DNA of 64,000 bases, taken from contig NZ_NETH01000001.1 of the NCBI RefSeq assembly GCF_003337175.1, positions 1 to 64,000 of the forward strand. Direction: 5' to 3'. Positions 9,008 to 17,903 of the stretch are shown piece by piece; positions within the stretch are counted from its first letter, which is position 1; each line of letters opens with the position of its first letter. Position numbers and translations under genes: made by a program. A model generated the notes under the pieces. The model saw only the letters and a list, made by a program, of their open reading frames with translations. It was not told the DNA's origin and did no database searches. The DNA comes from Streptococcus gallolyticus. Lineage in GTDB: Bacteria > Bacillota > Bacilli > Lactobacillales > Streptococcaceae.

Positions 9008-9036
9008 ATTGTAGCGCTTTTCTAAGGGTTTGTCAA
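9008..9036 (-). promoter_or_regulatory. SigA promoter of the bacteriocin operon
   Basis: Minus strand TTGACA (9031-9036), 17-base spacer, TACAAT (9008-9013). The predicted leader to the bacteriocin start is about 150 bases and contains a small GTAAG...CTTAC hairpin. Further TATAAT boxes occur nearer the gene at about 8885-8905, so a second start is possible. Confidence 0.65.
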
Positions 9037-9082
9037 TGACTTTTATGATGATTTATGCTTATACCTAGGCGACTAATCAACG

Positions 9083-9106
9083 AAAAAAGCTCTTGTTCAA
9101 GAGCTT
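9083..9106 (-). terminator. Terminator of the B6 salvage operon
   Basis: AAGCTCTT/AAGAGCTT stem with a short loop (9087-9106), followed on the minus strand by a run of T. Confidence 0.85.
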
Positions 9107-9112
9107 GAAAAA

Positions 9113-9667
9113 TCATTCAGAAATGGTTTTGGGTTGTGCGTGATGTGAAAAGATTTGTTTGAGAATTGGGTAGAGAATTGGAACAGAGATAATCGTTACC
9201 AGAGCTGAACCGAATGTGCCACCGATTTTAACCAAGGCTGCTATGAAAGCGACTTGAAACTGGAGACCACCGACAATGCTATTGATAATCGTGTATTTGA
9301 CAAGATTACTAATAATTTTTGTTATCGCTGCAACAATTCCAACAATGATAACCTTGCGCGTTTTATCATCAGAATGCATTAATTTTTCAAACACAAAATG
9401 AAGAACCAGACAAACTATCAAAGACTCTAATATGGTAATCCAAACTTCTGCAGCGTATCCATTTAACACATCGAATAAACCTAGTCCGATAGCTGCTACT
9501 AACGCACCTAATCGTGAACCGTAAAGTAAAACGGCAACAACCACTAAAGCATTTCCGAAATGGACAAATTGAGTTCCAAGAGGAATACGCAAAAATTGGA
9601 CACTGATGAAAATTAAAGCCGCATATAAGCTTAATTCGACAAGTTGACGTGTAGTGAGATGTTTCAT
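9113..9667 (-). CDS. ECF transporter S component, probably for vitamin B6
   Basis: A 184-residue, six-helix membrane protein of the ECF substrate-binding type, beginning LTTRQLVELSLYAALIFISV. Such S components bind a vitamin and share the EcfA/A'/T module encoded elsewhere. The start ATG overlaps the stop of the pyridoxal kinase gene (ATGA), and a PdxR-type regulator lies divergently. This context points to pyridoxine/pyridoxal uptake (PdxU2-like). The substrate is inferred from neighbours, not from residues. A terminator follows at once. Confidence 0.8.
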   Translation of the reverse strand: MKHLTTRQLVELSLYAALIFISVQFLRIPLGTQFVHFGNALVVVAVLLYGSRLGALVAAIGLGLFDVLNGYAAEVWITILESLIVCLVLHFVFEKLMHSDDKTRKVIIVGIVAAITKIISNLVKYTIINSIVGGLQFQVAFIAALVKIGGTFGSALVTIISVPILYPILKQIFSHHAQPKTISE

Positions 9668-10524
9668 TCTTTTTCCTCCTTCAAGCGCTTCATTTGAATG
9701 GCTAAATCCAACAAATAAGGTTCATAACAAAGTCCTAATTTCAAATCTCGTTTCAACTCTAAAGTCAATTGCAAGGTTTTATCAATAAAATCAAGCGCTA
9801 TTTCTGCTGTTTTATCCAACGATAAGCCATGAAAATAAGCAGCTCCTAAAACAGCACACAATAAATCACCTGTTCCAAAAAAATGGTACGGATAAGTCTT
9901 AGACATATGATAAGTGATGCTGCCGCTCTGCTGATTGAAATGTGCTAATCCGATTTGCCCTGCTTCAAAAGAAATACCCGTTAAAATCACGTGCTTATTA
10001 TGACATTTTTCTAGCCTTAAAAGCAATTCTTCAATATCTTTTCTTGTATAATTTTCACCGAGATAAGGAATATCTGCTAGTAAACAAGCTTCGGTAATGT
10101 TTGGCGTAATGACATCAGCATTCTGGCAAAATTGCTGCATGACGGTCACAAAATCTTGCTGATAGCCTGCATACAAACGTCCATTGTCAGCCATGATCGG
10201 GTCAACGAAACGTACCAGTTTTCTTTGCTTAGCAAATTTTGCTATTTGATGCAATTGTTCTTGAGAGTTGAAATAACCAGTCATCAAGCCATCAACAGAA
10301 AAATTTATGGTATTCCACTGGGTTAAAAAGCCTGTTGTCGCTTGATTCAATTCTGTAATACTAATATTTTCAAAACCACCTGTATGCGACGATAAAAGCA
10401 CTGTTGGCAACGAAATGACCTCAATCTGACAAGCTGACAAAACAGGTAAGGCCGTTGACAAGGCGACCTTGCCTAAACCGACAATATCATTGGCAACGAT
10501 AACTGACTTTGTAGGATTCTTCAT
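9664..10524 (-). CDS. pdxK: Pyridoxamine/pyridoxal kinase (PfkB/ThiD fold)
   Basis: Phosphorylates B6 vitamers with ATP in the salvage route to pyridoxal phosphate. The protein shows the ribokinase-like pattern: VIVANDIVGLGKVA near the N-terminus, VDPIMADNGRLY (about 120-131), DVITPNITEACLL, and the anion-hole/catalytic FFGTGDLLCAVL near 215-226. A TTG at 10533 is in frame, but ATG at 10524 is the likelier start (286 residues); its ribosome site is weak (AGAAAG). It is translationally coupled to the S-component gene. ThiD is a related alternative, but the divergent PdxR-type gene favours B6. Confidence 0.85.
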   Translation of the reverse strand: MKNPTKSVIVANDIVGLGKVALSTALPVLSACQIEVISLPTVLLSSHTGGFENISITELNQATTGFLTQWNTINFSVDGLMTGYFNSQEQLHQIAKFAKQRKLVRFVDPIMADNGRLYAGYQQDFVTVMQQFCQNADVITPNITEACLLADIPYLGENYTRKDIEELLLRLEKCHNKHVILTGISFEAGQIGLAHFNQQSGSITYHMSKTYPYHFFGTGDLLCAVLGAAYFHGLSLDKTAEIALDFIDKTLQLTLELKRDLKLGLCYEPYLLDLAIQMKRLKEEKE

Positions 10525-10588
10525 AAAAAGCAACTTTCTAATCTTTTCTCTAAAATAGCGATATCTTTAGATTAAGAGATTAAAAATA

Positions 10589-10647
10589 TTGTAAGAAAAT
10601 TCAATTTATAATACAATAGAAATAATTAAAAACTGTACGGGGACAGT
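10589..10647 (+). promoter_or_regulatory. pdxR promoter and candidate PdxR operator
   Basis: TTGTAA (10589-10594) and TACAAT (10612-10617) are 17 bases apart. An inverted repeat ACTGT...ACAGT (10632-10636, 10643-10647) overlaps the GGGGAC ribosome site directly before the pdxR ATG. TAATCT/AGATTA repeats lie nearer the kinase. These are candidate operators for auto- and divergent control. Confidence 0.4.
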
Positions 10648-10649
10648 CT

Positions 10650-11912
10650 ATGACTAGTAAATATCAAGAAATCATGACGGCTATTGTAGAACACATCGAA
10701 TCTGGAAGCTTAAAAAAAGGAGATAAAATCCCTTCAATTCGTACCCTCAGTCAAAGCTATCATTGTAGCAAAGACACGGTACAACGAGCACTCTTGGAAC
10801 TCAAATTTAAAAATTACATCTATGCTGTCAACAAGAGCGGTTATTACGTTCTTGAAGGCAAAAGTCAAAAAGAAGAGCCACTTAATTTGAGTTTAACAGA
10901 ATATAATAACATGGCGTACGAGGATTTCACGACGTGTTTGACAGAAACGTTAGTTAATCGCGAAAATTACCTTTTTAACTACTACTATCAACAACAAGGG
11001 TTGCAAGAATTAATTCTATCCTTAAAAAACTACTTGGAAAAAGGGACTATTTATGCTAAGGAAAACGATATTTTAGTCACTTCAGGAACCCAACAAGCGC
11101 TTTATATTCTTTCACAAGTTTCATTTCCAAATAAAAAGGCAACGATTCTCTTAGAACAGCCAACTTATCACCGTATGATTGATTTGGTGGCTTCACAAAA
11201 TCTTCCTTACCAGACGATTGAGCGTGATTTTAACGGGATTGATTTAACGACATTAGAACGATTATTTAAAACGCAAGACATCAAGTTTTTCTATACGATT
11301 TCACGATTTTCAAACCCACTCGGGCTATCTTATACCGCAGTTGAAAAGCAAAAAATTGTAGAATTAGCTCAAAAATATGACGTTTACATCATCGAAGATG
11401 ATTACATGGGAGATTTCACGAAATCAACGGATTTGCCCTTGCATTATTATGACACGTCAGGTCATGTTATCTACTTAAAATCATTTTCAATGACCATTTT
11501 TCCAGCTTTGCGTCTTGGAACAATTGTGCTTCCTCAGCCATTAATGCAGGCTTTTCTGGAGCACAAAAAAATGATTGACTATGACACCAATCTCATTATG
11601 CAAAAAGCCTTGTCTCTCTATTTGGATAGTGGCATGTTTGAAAAAAATCTGAATTATCTGAGTCAGGTATTTCATGAACAAGTTGCTAAAACGACCGTGC
11701 TTCTCTCACAAGTTCCAAATATTCAGCATTACAGCGCATCGCTCCAGCACCTTCTGATCGAATTGCCACAAGATAGACATTTAGGAGAACTCAAATTTAC
11801 CAATAAAATCAATTATTTAGAAAATAGTTATCTGACAACTCCTCAAAAGCGTTTTATCCAAATTCCAAATGATATTTATTTATCAGAAACGCTAAATATT
11901 ATTGCAAAATAA
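10650..11912 (+). CDS. pdxR: PdxR-type MocR regulator (GntR-aminotransferase fusion)
   Basis: MocR-type regulators join a GntR winged helix to a fold-type I aminotransferase domain that senses pyridoxal phosphate. Here residues 1-70 form the helix-turn-helix (KKGDKIPSIRTLS, CSKDTVQRALLEL), and about 95-420 the aminotransferase part. The latter includes VTSGTQQALYIL, EDDYMGDF and the Schiff-base Lys region VIYLKSFSMTIFPALRLG. The gene is divergent from the kinase and S-component pair, which it presumably controls. The 420-residue length is somewhat short for a MocR protein but complete. Confidence 0.88.
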   Translation: MTSKYQEIMTAIVEHIESGSLKKGDKIPSIRTLSQSYHCSKDTVQRALLELKFKNYIYAVNKSGYYVLEGKSQKEEPLNLSLTEYNNMAYEDFTTCLTETLVNRENYLFNYYYQQQGLQELILSLKNYLEKGTIYAKENDILVTSGTQQALYILSQVSFPNKKATILLEQPTYHRMIDLVASQNLPYQTIERDFNGIDLTTLERLFKTQDIKFFYTISRFSNPLGLSYTAVEKQKIVELAQKYDVYIIEDDYMGDFTKSTDLPLHYYDTSGHVIYLKSFSMTIFPALRLGTIVLPQPLMQAFLEHKKMIDYDTNLIMQKALSLYLDSGMFEKNLNYLSQVFHEQVAKTTVLLSQVPNIQHYSASLQHLLIELPQDRHLGELKFTNKINYLENSYLTTPQKRFIQIPNDIYLSETLNIIAK

Positions 11913-11950
11913 TCTATTCAGTAAACTGTTTAAGTTCTAATAATGCAAAG

Positions 11951-11985
11951 AATCCCCAGAAATTTAGCTTTCTGAGGATTTTTAT
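11951..11985 (+). terminator. Terminator between pdxR and dapA
   Basis: CCAGAAA/TTTCTGAGG stem followed by T5 on the plus strand. It lies between convergent genes and may serve dapA weakly on the other strand. Confidence 0.65.
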
Positions 11986-11992
11986 GTTTACA

Positions 11993-12928
11993 TTAATAAT
12001 CTGGACGCAAAACACCTGTGACTGTTTCTTTGGTAGCTTCAACATCACCGTCAATGACAACGTCGATAATGCGTTTTGCATCTTCTGGCGGGCATGATAC
12101 CAATGGTAAACGCAATGGACCAGTTTCAAATCCAAGGTAATTCAAGACCGCTTTGACTGGTGCAGGACTAGGATAAGAGAATAATGCATTGACTTTCGGA
12201 ATGAATTGACGTTGGATAGCTGCCGCTTTTTTAATATCGCTATTTTCAATCGCTGTAAGCATTTCGTGCATTTCGTCACCGTTAACGTGAGAAGCAACAG
12301 AAATAACACCGTCAGCCCCAAGATTCATCGCATGAAAGGCATCGCCGTCTTCACCTGTATAAATCAAGAAATCATCAGGCTTGTGCTCGATAAGGTAAGC
12401 CATATTAGCAAGGCTTGTACATTCTTTCACGCCAATAATATTAGGGTGTTCAGCCAAACGCAACATGGTTTCTGGTGTCATTTCAACAACAACACGACCA
12501 GGAATATTATAAATGATAATTGGTAGCTCACTCGCATCGGCAATTGCTTTAAAATGTTGATACATACCTTCTTGGGAGGGTTTGTTGTAATAAGGAACAA
12601 TAGCAAGACCAGCGGCAAAGCCACCAAATGCAGCTACTTCACGCGCAAATTCGATAGAATCACGTGTGTCATTTGTACCAACACCAGCGATTAACGGCAC
12701 ACGACCGTTAACGATTTTTTGAACAGCAGCGAAAAGCTCTAATTCTTCATCGTGGGTTAGTGTTGGACTTTCAGCAGTTGTTCCCGCTAACAAGATTCCG
12801 TCAGTGTGGTGAGCAAGCAAATGTTCAACAAGTTTTGGCAGAGCATCAAAATTAATCGACCCATCTGCATTAAATGGGGTAATCATCGCAGTGATGATTT
12901 TTACATTTCTTAAATCTTCAATAGCCAT
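11993..12928 (-). CDS. dapA: 4-hydroxy-tetrahydrodipicolinate synthase
   Basis: Condenses pyruvate with aspartate semialdehyde, the first committed step to diaminopimelate and lysine. The 311-residue TIM barrel shows [10 protein letters not shown] (pyruvate-binding), the catalytic Tyr in IIYNIPGR (about 138-145) and the Schiff-base Lys in IIGVKECTS (about 164-172). It lies 89 bases downstream of asd, which makes its substrate, in the same orientation, so the two are probably one operon. Confidence 0.95.
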   Translation of the reverse strand: MAIEDLRNVKIITAMITPFNADGSINFDALPKLVEHLLAHHTDGILLAGTTAESPTLTHDEELELFAAVQKIVNGRVPLIAGVGTNDTRDSIEFAREVAAFGGFAAGLAIVPYYNKPSQEGMYQHFKAIADASELPIIIYNIPGRVVVEMTPETMLRLAEHPNIIGVKECTSLANMAYLIEHKPDDFLIYTGEDGDAFHAMNLGADGVISVASHVNGDEMHEMLTAIENSDIKKAAAIQRQFIPKVNALFSYPSPAPVKAVLNYLGFETGPLRLPLVSCPPEDAKRIIDVVIDGDVEATKETVTGVLRPDY

Positions 12929-13017
12929 AGTAATCTCCTATTCTGTTAGTTTTATAAGATAGAGTAAGCATACTCAAAGAACCAACCTCCTAAGAAATTG
13001 GCTTGGGTTATTTACAA

Positions 13018-14094
13018 TTATTTGAGTTCAAATTTAAGTTCTTTAGTTGGGTGTACAAGACCACGTTCATGGAGAGTCTCAGCAATTTGAACAGAATTCC
13101 ATGCTGCACCTTTAAGAAGGTTGTCTGAAACAACCCACATATGGATACCATTTTCAACGTCTAAGTCTTTACGGATACGACCAACGAATGTTTCGCGTTT
13201 GCCAACAGCATTAGCAGCTTGTGGGTAAACTTGATTAGCAACATCATCTTCAAGGACAGCTCCTGGGAAGGTGGCAATTGCCGCTTTAACTTCTTCAATT
13301 GGTGCTACTTCTTTTGTTTCGATGTAAACAGATTCGGAATGAGAGAAAAGAACTGGCACACGAACACAAGTTGCAGAAACTGGAAGGTCTGGTTCTTCCA
13401 TGATTTTCTTCGTTTCATTTGTCATTTTCATTTCTTCGTAAGTGTAGTCATTGTCAGTAAAGACATCAATTTGCGCAAGAGTGTTAAATGCAATTGGGAA
13501 GTGTTTCTTATCACCACCGCATGGCAAAATATCAGCGTGAACATCTTTTGGTTCAGCACCGTCATTGACCACTTCTTTGATTTCACGAATGGTTTCGTTA
13601 ATAGCTGATTGACCTGCACCAGATACGGCTTGGTATGTTGAGACGATAATACGGCTCAAGCCCCATTTTTGGCGGACAGGTTCCAAAGCAACCATCATTT
13701 GGATAGTTGAACAGTTTGGACAAGCAATGATACCGTTGTGAGCATCCAAAGCGTGAGCATTGACTTCAGGTACAACAAGTGGCACATCTGGATTTTGACG
13801 GAAATATGATGTGTTATCGACAACAACCGCTCCTGCTTTAACAGCATATGGAGCGAATTTTGCTGACACAGAACCGCCTGCAGAGAAAAGAGCAATATCA
13901 ACGCCTTCAAATGAATCTTCGGTTGTCAATTCAACAGTAACATCTTGTCCCTTATACTTCAATACTTTTCCAGCAGAACGTGAAGATGACAAAAGACGTA
14001 CTTTGTCAATAGGGAGTGTTGATTGTTCTAATTGTTGAATCATGCGAGTTCCAACGGCGCCTGTGGCACCAACGACAGCGACTGTATATCCCAT
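13018..14094 (-). CDS. asd: Aspartate-semialdehyde dehydrogenase
   Basis: Reduces aspartyl phosphate to aspartate semialdehyde with NADPH, at the branch to lysine, threonine and methionine. The N-terminal Rossmann motif is [10 protein letters not shown]. The active-site Cys is in CPNCSTIQM (about 126-134), and the catalytic His region [13 protein letters not shown] follows. An upstream in-frame start at 14133 is rejected in favour of ATG 14094, which follows AGGAAGAGGT and gives 358 residues. A conserved RNA element lies upstream. Confidence 0.95.
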   Translation of the reverse strand: MGYTVAVVGATGAVGTRMIQQLEQSTLPIDKVRLLSSSRSAGKVLKYKGQDVTVELTTEDSFEGVDIALFSAGGSVSAKFAPYAVKAGAVVVDNTSYFRQNPDVPLVVPEVNAHALDAHNGIIACPNCSTIQMMVALEPVRQKWGLSRIIVSTYQAVSGAGQSAINETIREIKEVVNDGAEPKDVHADILPCGGDKKHFPIAFNTLAQIDVFTDNDYTYEEMKMTNETKKIMEEPDLPVSATCVRVPVLFSHSESVYIETKEVAPIEEVKAAIATFPGAVLEDDVANQVYPQAANAVGKRETFVGRIRKDLDVENGIHMWVVSDNLLKGAAWNSVQIAETLHERGLVHPTKELKFELK

Positions 14095-14158
14095 TTCAAT
14101 ACCTCTTCCTGAAAAATAGTGTACTATTCTCAATTTTCTAAAAAATCATAGTAGGTAC

Positions 14159-14164
14159 ATTATA
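14159..14164 (-). promoter_or_regulatory. -10 of the asd mRNA promoter
   Basis: Minus strand TATAAT with TG immediately before it, about 65 bases upstream of asd and downstream of the asd RNA terminator. It gives the coding mRNA its own start, separate from the RNA. Confidence 0.5.
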
Positions 14165-14214
14165 CAATTTTTTGAGGTAAAAGAAAAGACTTACTTTTAC
14201 TTAAATTTTGACAA

Positions 14215-14377
14215 TAAAAAAATCCCTACCAAAAAGTAGGGAAACGAGGCACTCGAACGAGTGTGACAAAAAGGTTCACACAAATTGTCAAAGTCCGCTC
14301 CTGCGTTTCTAGTCAACCTAGAGTGACCTCCTCTGCGCAAATAAACTCTCAAATTGAGTTAATTCGGCTCATCGCAT
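14215..14377 (-). ncRNA. asd RNA motif
   Basis: This gene-free, structured stretch upstream of asd matches in place, length and architecture the asd RNA of lactic acid bacteria, which in S. pyogenes is seen as a discrete RNA of about 170 nucleotides. Here a promoter (TTGCAA, then TATACT at 14384-14389) predicts a start near 14377. The RNA contains several hairpins (ACTCAATTTGAG near 14350, CACTCG/CGAGTG near 14255) and ends at a strong terminator, CCCTAC/GTAGGG plus T7 (14216-14242). Its function is unknown; it is no known metabolite riboswitch. Confidence 0.8.
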
Positions 14378-14421
14378 GCAACTAGTATATCACAGATAGT
14401 AAGATTTGCAAAGAGCTACTC

Positions 14422-16014
14422 CTACATCAACGGTGCGATGGTTTTGACAAGGAGTCCGATGATTTTTTCGTGTGCTGGGCGGTTGTTAACCATTTCAGGG
14501 GTAACACGTTTGCAGTCTTTTAGAGTTTGCATGCAGTCCTTATAAATATCTTGAATGGCATCAACTTTGTACATATAGGTAGCACATTCAAAGTGGTGAT
14601 ACAAACTACGGTAATCAAGGTTAATTGTCCCAACAACAGCCTTGCTATCATCGCTAATAAAGACTTTAGCATGAACAAAACCTGGTTTATAAAGGTAAAT
14701 TTTAACACCAGAGCGCATGAGTTTGCTGAAATAAGTCTTAGCTAGAGCATATGGAATTGGTTTGTCAGGAATTCCTGGCATAATAATTCGGACATCTACA
14801 CCACGTTCAGCCGCAAAGCAGATGGCATGCTCCATTTCACTATCCAAAATCAGGTAAGGTGTCATGATATAAACGTAATCTCTGGCGTGGTTAAGGATGT
14901 CAATATAAACATTTTCTCCTACTTTGTCGGTATCCAAAGGAGAATCTCCATAAGGAATGACATAGCCGTTGGCACGCCTTGATTTATCATGTTCAACTAG
15001 ATAAGGTTCGATAACCAATTCTTTTTCGGTTACAGACCACATTTGCAAGAAAAGCACGACAAAACTGTTAACAGCTTCGCCCTCAAGCATGATTGCAGTA
15101 TCTTTCCAATGACCAAAACGTTCTAATTTATTAATGTATTCATCTGCCAAATTCACGCCACCTGTGAAGCCGACTTTACCGTCGATAACAATGATTTTTC
15201 GGTGGTCACGGTAATTATAATAAGTCGAGATAAATGGTGAAATCGGTGAAAATGCCTTTGCTTGAATTCCTAGTTTTTTCAAACGTTGTGTGTAGTCAAA
15301 AGATAAGGTTGAAAACTCAATCATACCGTCATAAAGAACACGAACTTCAACGCCTTCTTTCACTTTTTGCTCGAGAATACTAAGAATTTCCCCCCACATA
15401 ACTCCTTCAGCGATGATGAAAAATTCCATAAAAATGTACTTTTCGGCTTTAAGTAGCTGTTTTTTTAATTCTTCAAAAAAAACTTCGCCAATCGGAAAAT
15501 AAGTGACCTCTGTATTTTGATAAGCTGGGAAATTTCCACGGCTGCGGTCAAAATATTGTACCAAATGATAGGTCGTCGATGTATTACCTTTTAAGACTTT
15601 CAAAATCTCTGGATTGTATGGCAAATATCTGACGCTGGCATCAACCAATTCCATCATTCGTTGCTTGAGTCCGCGATAACCCCAGTCGAGTTTGGTGTAA
15701 ATGAGAAAAAGTGACCCCAATAAGGGGGCGATCATTACCAAAATCAACCATGTGACACGTGAGAGGGCATCCATTTCACTATTTACCAAATACAAAACGG
15801 CTGTAATGGCAAGAATACGCTCAACGATTGCCACCCAAATGCGGTATTGATCAAGCCAGGCAAAGGAAGCTACTAAGAAAACTAGTTGTAGTATCAAGAG
15901 AAGGGAAATAACGGTTGTTCGACTAAAAATCCCTCGAAGAAAACTACGTCGGCTCTTGTCCAACAAGCGCATAGCTTTATCTTTGTTTTTATTTTCGATA
16001 ATCATAACCTCCAT
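14422..16014 (-). CDS. cls: Cardiolipin synthase
   Basis: Makes cardiolipin from two phosphatidylglycerols at the membrane. Two N-terminal membrane helices (about 34-55 and 63-110) precede two phospholipase-D domains. The HKD motifs are YRDHRKIIVIDG with GGVNLADEY (first) and FVHAKVFISDD with GTINLDYRS (second). The length of 530 is slightly longer than usual because of an N-terminal KNKDKAMRLLDKSRR segment. Starts at 16014 and 16005 are both possible: GGAGG lies between the two ATGs, too close to the second, and neither is well supported. No operon partner is evident. Confidence 0.93.
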   Translation of the reverse strand: MEVMIIENKNKDKAMRLLDKSRRSFLRGIFSRTTVISLLLILQLVFLVASFAWLDQYRIWVAIVERILAITAVLYLVNSEMDALSRVTWLILVMIAPLLGSLFLIYTKLDWGYRGLKQRMMELVDASVRYLPYNPEILKVLKGNTSTTYHLVQYFDRSRGNFPAYQNTEVTYFPIGEVFFEELKKQLLKAEKYIFMEFFIIAEGVMWGEILSILEQKVKEGVEVRVLYDGMIEFSTLSFDYTQRLKKLGIQAKAFSPISPFISTYYNYRDHRKIIVIDGKVGFTGGVNLADEYINKLERFGHWKDTAIMLEGEAVNSFVVLFLQMWSVTEKELVIEPYLVEHDKSRRANGYVIPYGDSPLDTDKVGENVYIDILNHARDYVYIMTPYLILDSEMEHAICFAAERGVDVRIIMPGIPDKPIPYALAKTYFSKLMRSGVKIYLYKPGFVHAKVFISDDSKAVVGTINLDYRSLYHHFECATYMYKVDAIQDIYKDCMQTLKDCKRVTPEMVNNRPAHEKIIGLLVKTIAPLM

Positions 16015-16081
16015 GTTCGTCTATTCTTGCTAACCATTATATCATATTTTCCACTTCGTTTCCTATTGAAAAACCAGAACT

Positions 16082-16107
16082 AAAAAAAGCCAACCGAGGT
16101 TGACTTT
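16082..16107 (-). terminator. Terminator of fhs
   Basis: GTCAACC/GGTTGGC stem with a two-base loop (16089-16104), followed on the minus strand by T7. Confidence 0.8.
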
Positions 16108-16122
16108 TTGACTATGTTAATT

Positions 16123-17793
16123 TTAGAACAATCCGATAGCTGTGCCGTCTTCAGAGACGTCCATGTTAAGTGCAGCTGGTTTTTTAGGTAAACCAGGCAT
16201 TGTCATCACATCACCTGTGAGAGCGACGATGAAGCCTGCACCAGTTTTGGGGATGAATTCGCGGATTGTGATATCAAAGCCTTCTGGTGCTCCGAGGAGT
16301 GCTTGGTTATCAGAGAAGCTGTATTGTGTTTTAGCCATACAAACTGGCAATTTATCCCAGCCGAATTGGGCAAATTGTTTTAACTGTGTTTTGGCTTTCT
16401 TGCCAAAGATAACTTTGTTACCGCCATAGATTTCAGTCACAATTTTAGTGACTTTTTCTTCAAGAGAATCTTCGTCTGAATAAAGGCGTTTGTAATCGGC
16501 ATTACCATTTTCAACAGCATTAACAACGGCATTGGCGAGGTCGATACCGCCGTCAGCCCCATTTGCCCAAACGCTAGCAAGTTCTACTGGAACGTCGATT
16601 TCAGCACAAAGTTCTTTAAGCGCAGCAATTTCAGCTTCAGTATCTGCGACAAATTCATTGATTGCTACGACTGCTGGTACGCCAAATTTACGAACATTTT
16701 CAACGTGACGTTTAAGGTTAGCAAATCCAGCGCGAACCGCTTCAACATTTTCTTCACCAAGGTCTGTTTTAGCTACGCCACCATGCATTTTAAGGGCACG
16801 AATTGTAGCAACAATAACAACCGCGTCTGGTGTTGTTGGAAGATTTGGTGTTTTGATATCAAGGAATTTTTCAGCACCAAGGTCAGCACCAAACCCTGCT
16901 TCTGTGATTGTGTAATCAGCTAAGCGAAGCGCTGTTGCTGTGGCAAGAACTGAGTTACAACCATGAGCAATGTTGGCAAATGGTCCGCCGTGAACAAAAG
17001 CTGGTGTTCCGTAGATGGTTTGGACAAGGTTTGGTTTGATAGCGTCTTTAAGGATAAGTGTCAAAGCACCTTCGACTTTAAGATCACGAACGTAAACTGG
17101 TGTACGGTCATAACGGTAAGCAACCACGATATTTGCCAAACGTTCTTTCAAATCGTTGATATCAGTTGCTAAGCACAAGATTGCCATGATTTCTGAGGCA
17201 ACAGTGATGTCAAAGCCGTCTTCACGTGGAATACCGTTAACAGGGCTGCCGAGACCAATTGTGACATGACGAAGAGCGCGGTCATTGAGGTCAACAACAC
17301 GTTTCCAAATAATACGACGTTGGTCAATGCCAAGCTCGTTTCCTTGATGAAGGTGATTATCGATAATTGCTGAAAGGGCATTATTTGCCGTCGTAATCGC
17401 ATGCATATCACCTGTAAAGTGGAGGTTAATATCTTCCATTGGAAGGACTTGGGCGTAACCACCACCTGCTGCTCCACCTTTGATTCCCATGACAGGACCA
17501 AGAGATGGTTCACGCAAAGCAAGCATCGTTTTTTTGCCGATTTTAGTTAAAGCATCAGCAAGACCGATTGACATTGTTGATTTTCCTTCACCTGCTGGTG
17601 TTGGGTTAATCGCTGTCACAAGAACCAATTTACCCGGTTTGTTTTCTTGGACAGATTTGATTTTATCGAAAGACAATTTGGCTTTGTATTTGCCATAAAG
17701 TTCAATATCATCAACTGTAATACCGACTTTTTTAACAACTTCTGTGATTGGTTTGAGTTCGACACTTTGTGCAATTTCGATATCAGATTTCAC
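16123..17793 (-). CDS. fhs: Formate-tetrahydrofolate ligase
   Basis: ATP-dependent activation of formate to 10-formyl-tetrahydrofolate, feeding purine and formyl-Met synthesis. The 556-residue protein is the usual length. The P-loop-like [16 protein letters not shown] (about 63-78) is diagnostic, with [20 protein letters not shown] and FTGDMHAI following. A TATAAT on the minus strand near 17831-17836 provides a promoter with a short leader, so there is no room for a ZTP riboswitch of the kind found before fhs in some Firmicutes. Confidence 0.97.
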   Translation of the reverse strand: MKSDIEIAQSVELKPITEVVKKVGITVDDIELYGKYKAKLSFDKIKSVQENKPGKLVLVTAINPTPAGEGKSTMSIGLADALTKIGKKTMLALREPSLGPVMGIKGGAAGGGYAQVLPMEDINLHFTGDMHAITTANNALSAIIDNHLHQGNELGIDQRRIIWKRVVDLNDRALRHVTIGLGSPVNGIPREDGFDITVASEIMAILCLATDINDLKERLANIVVAYRYDRTPVYVRDLKVEGALTLILKDAIKPNLVQTIYGTPAFVHGGPFANIAHGCNSVLATATALRLADYTITEAGFGADLGAEKFLDIKTPNLPTTPDAVVIVATIRALKMHGGVAKTDLGEENVEAVRAGFANLKRHVENVRKFGVPAVVAINEFVADTEAEIAALKELCAEIDVPVELASVWANGADGGIDLANAVVNAVENGNADYKRLYSDEDSLEEKVTKIVTEIYGGNKVIFGKKAKTQLKQFAQFGWDKLPVCMAKTQYSFSDNQALLGAPEGFDITIREFIPKTGAGFIVALTGDVMTMPGLPKKPAALNMDVSEDGTAIGLF

Positions 17794-17903
17794 GGGACTC
17801 TCCTCTAGTTAGTTAATGATTAATAAAAATATTATAACATACTTTTTTAAAAACGCACGTTATTTCTTGAACTAAAGAATAATATACGTGTTTTTATTTT
17901 GAA

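Noticed and set aside
9011-9024. cre site in the bacteriocin promoter (AAAAGCGCTACA)
   Set aside because: Core resembles cre, but the outer positions fail; it is probably spacer sequence.
13428-13619. Small ORFs inside asd and other genes in alternate frames
   Set aside because: They have no ribosome sites and lie wholly within well-supported genes.
17794-17903. ZTP or tetrahydrofolate riboswitch before fhs
   Set aside because: The -10 is so near the gene that only a short leader exists, and no conserved core is visible.
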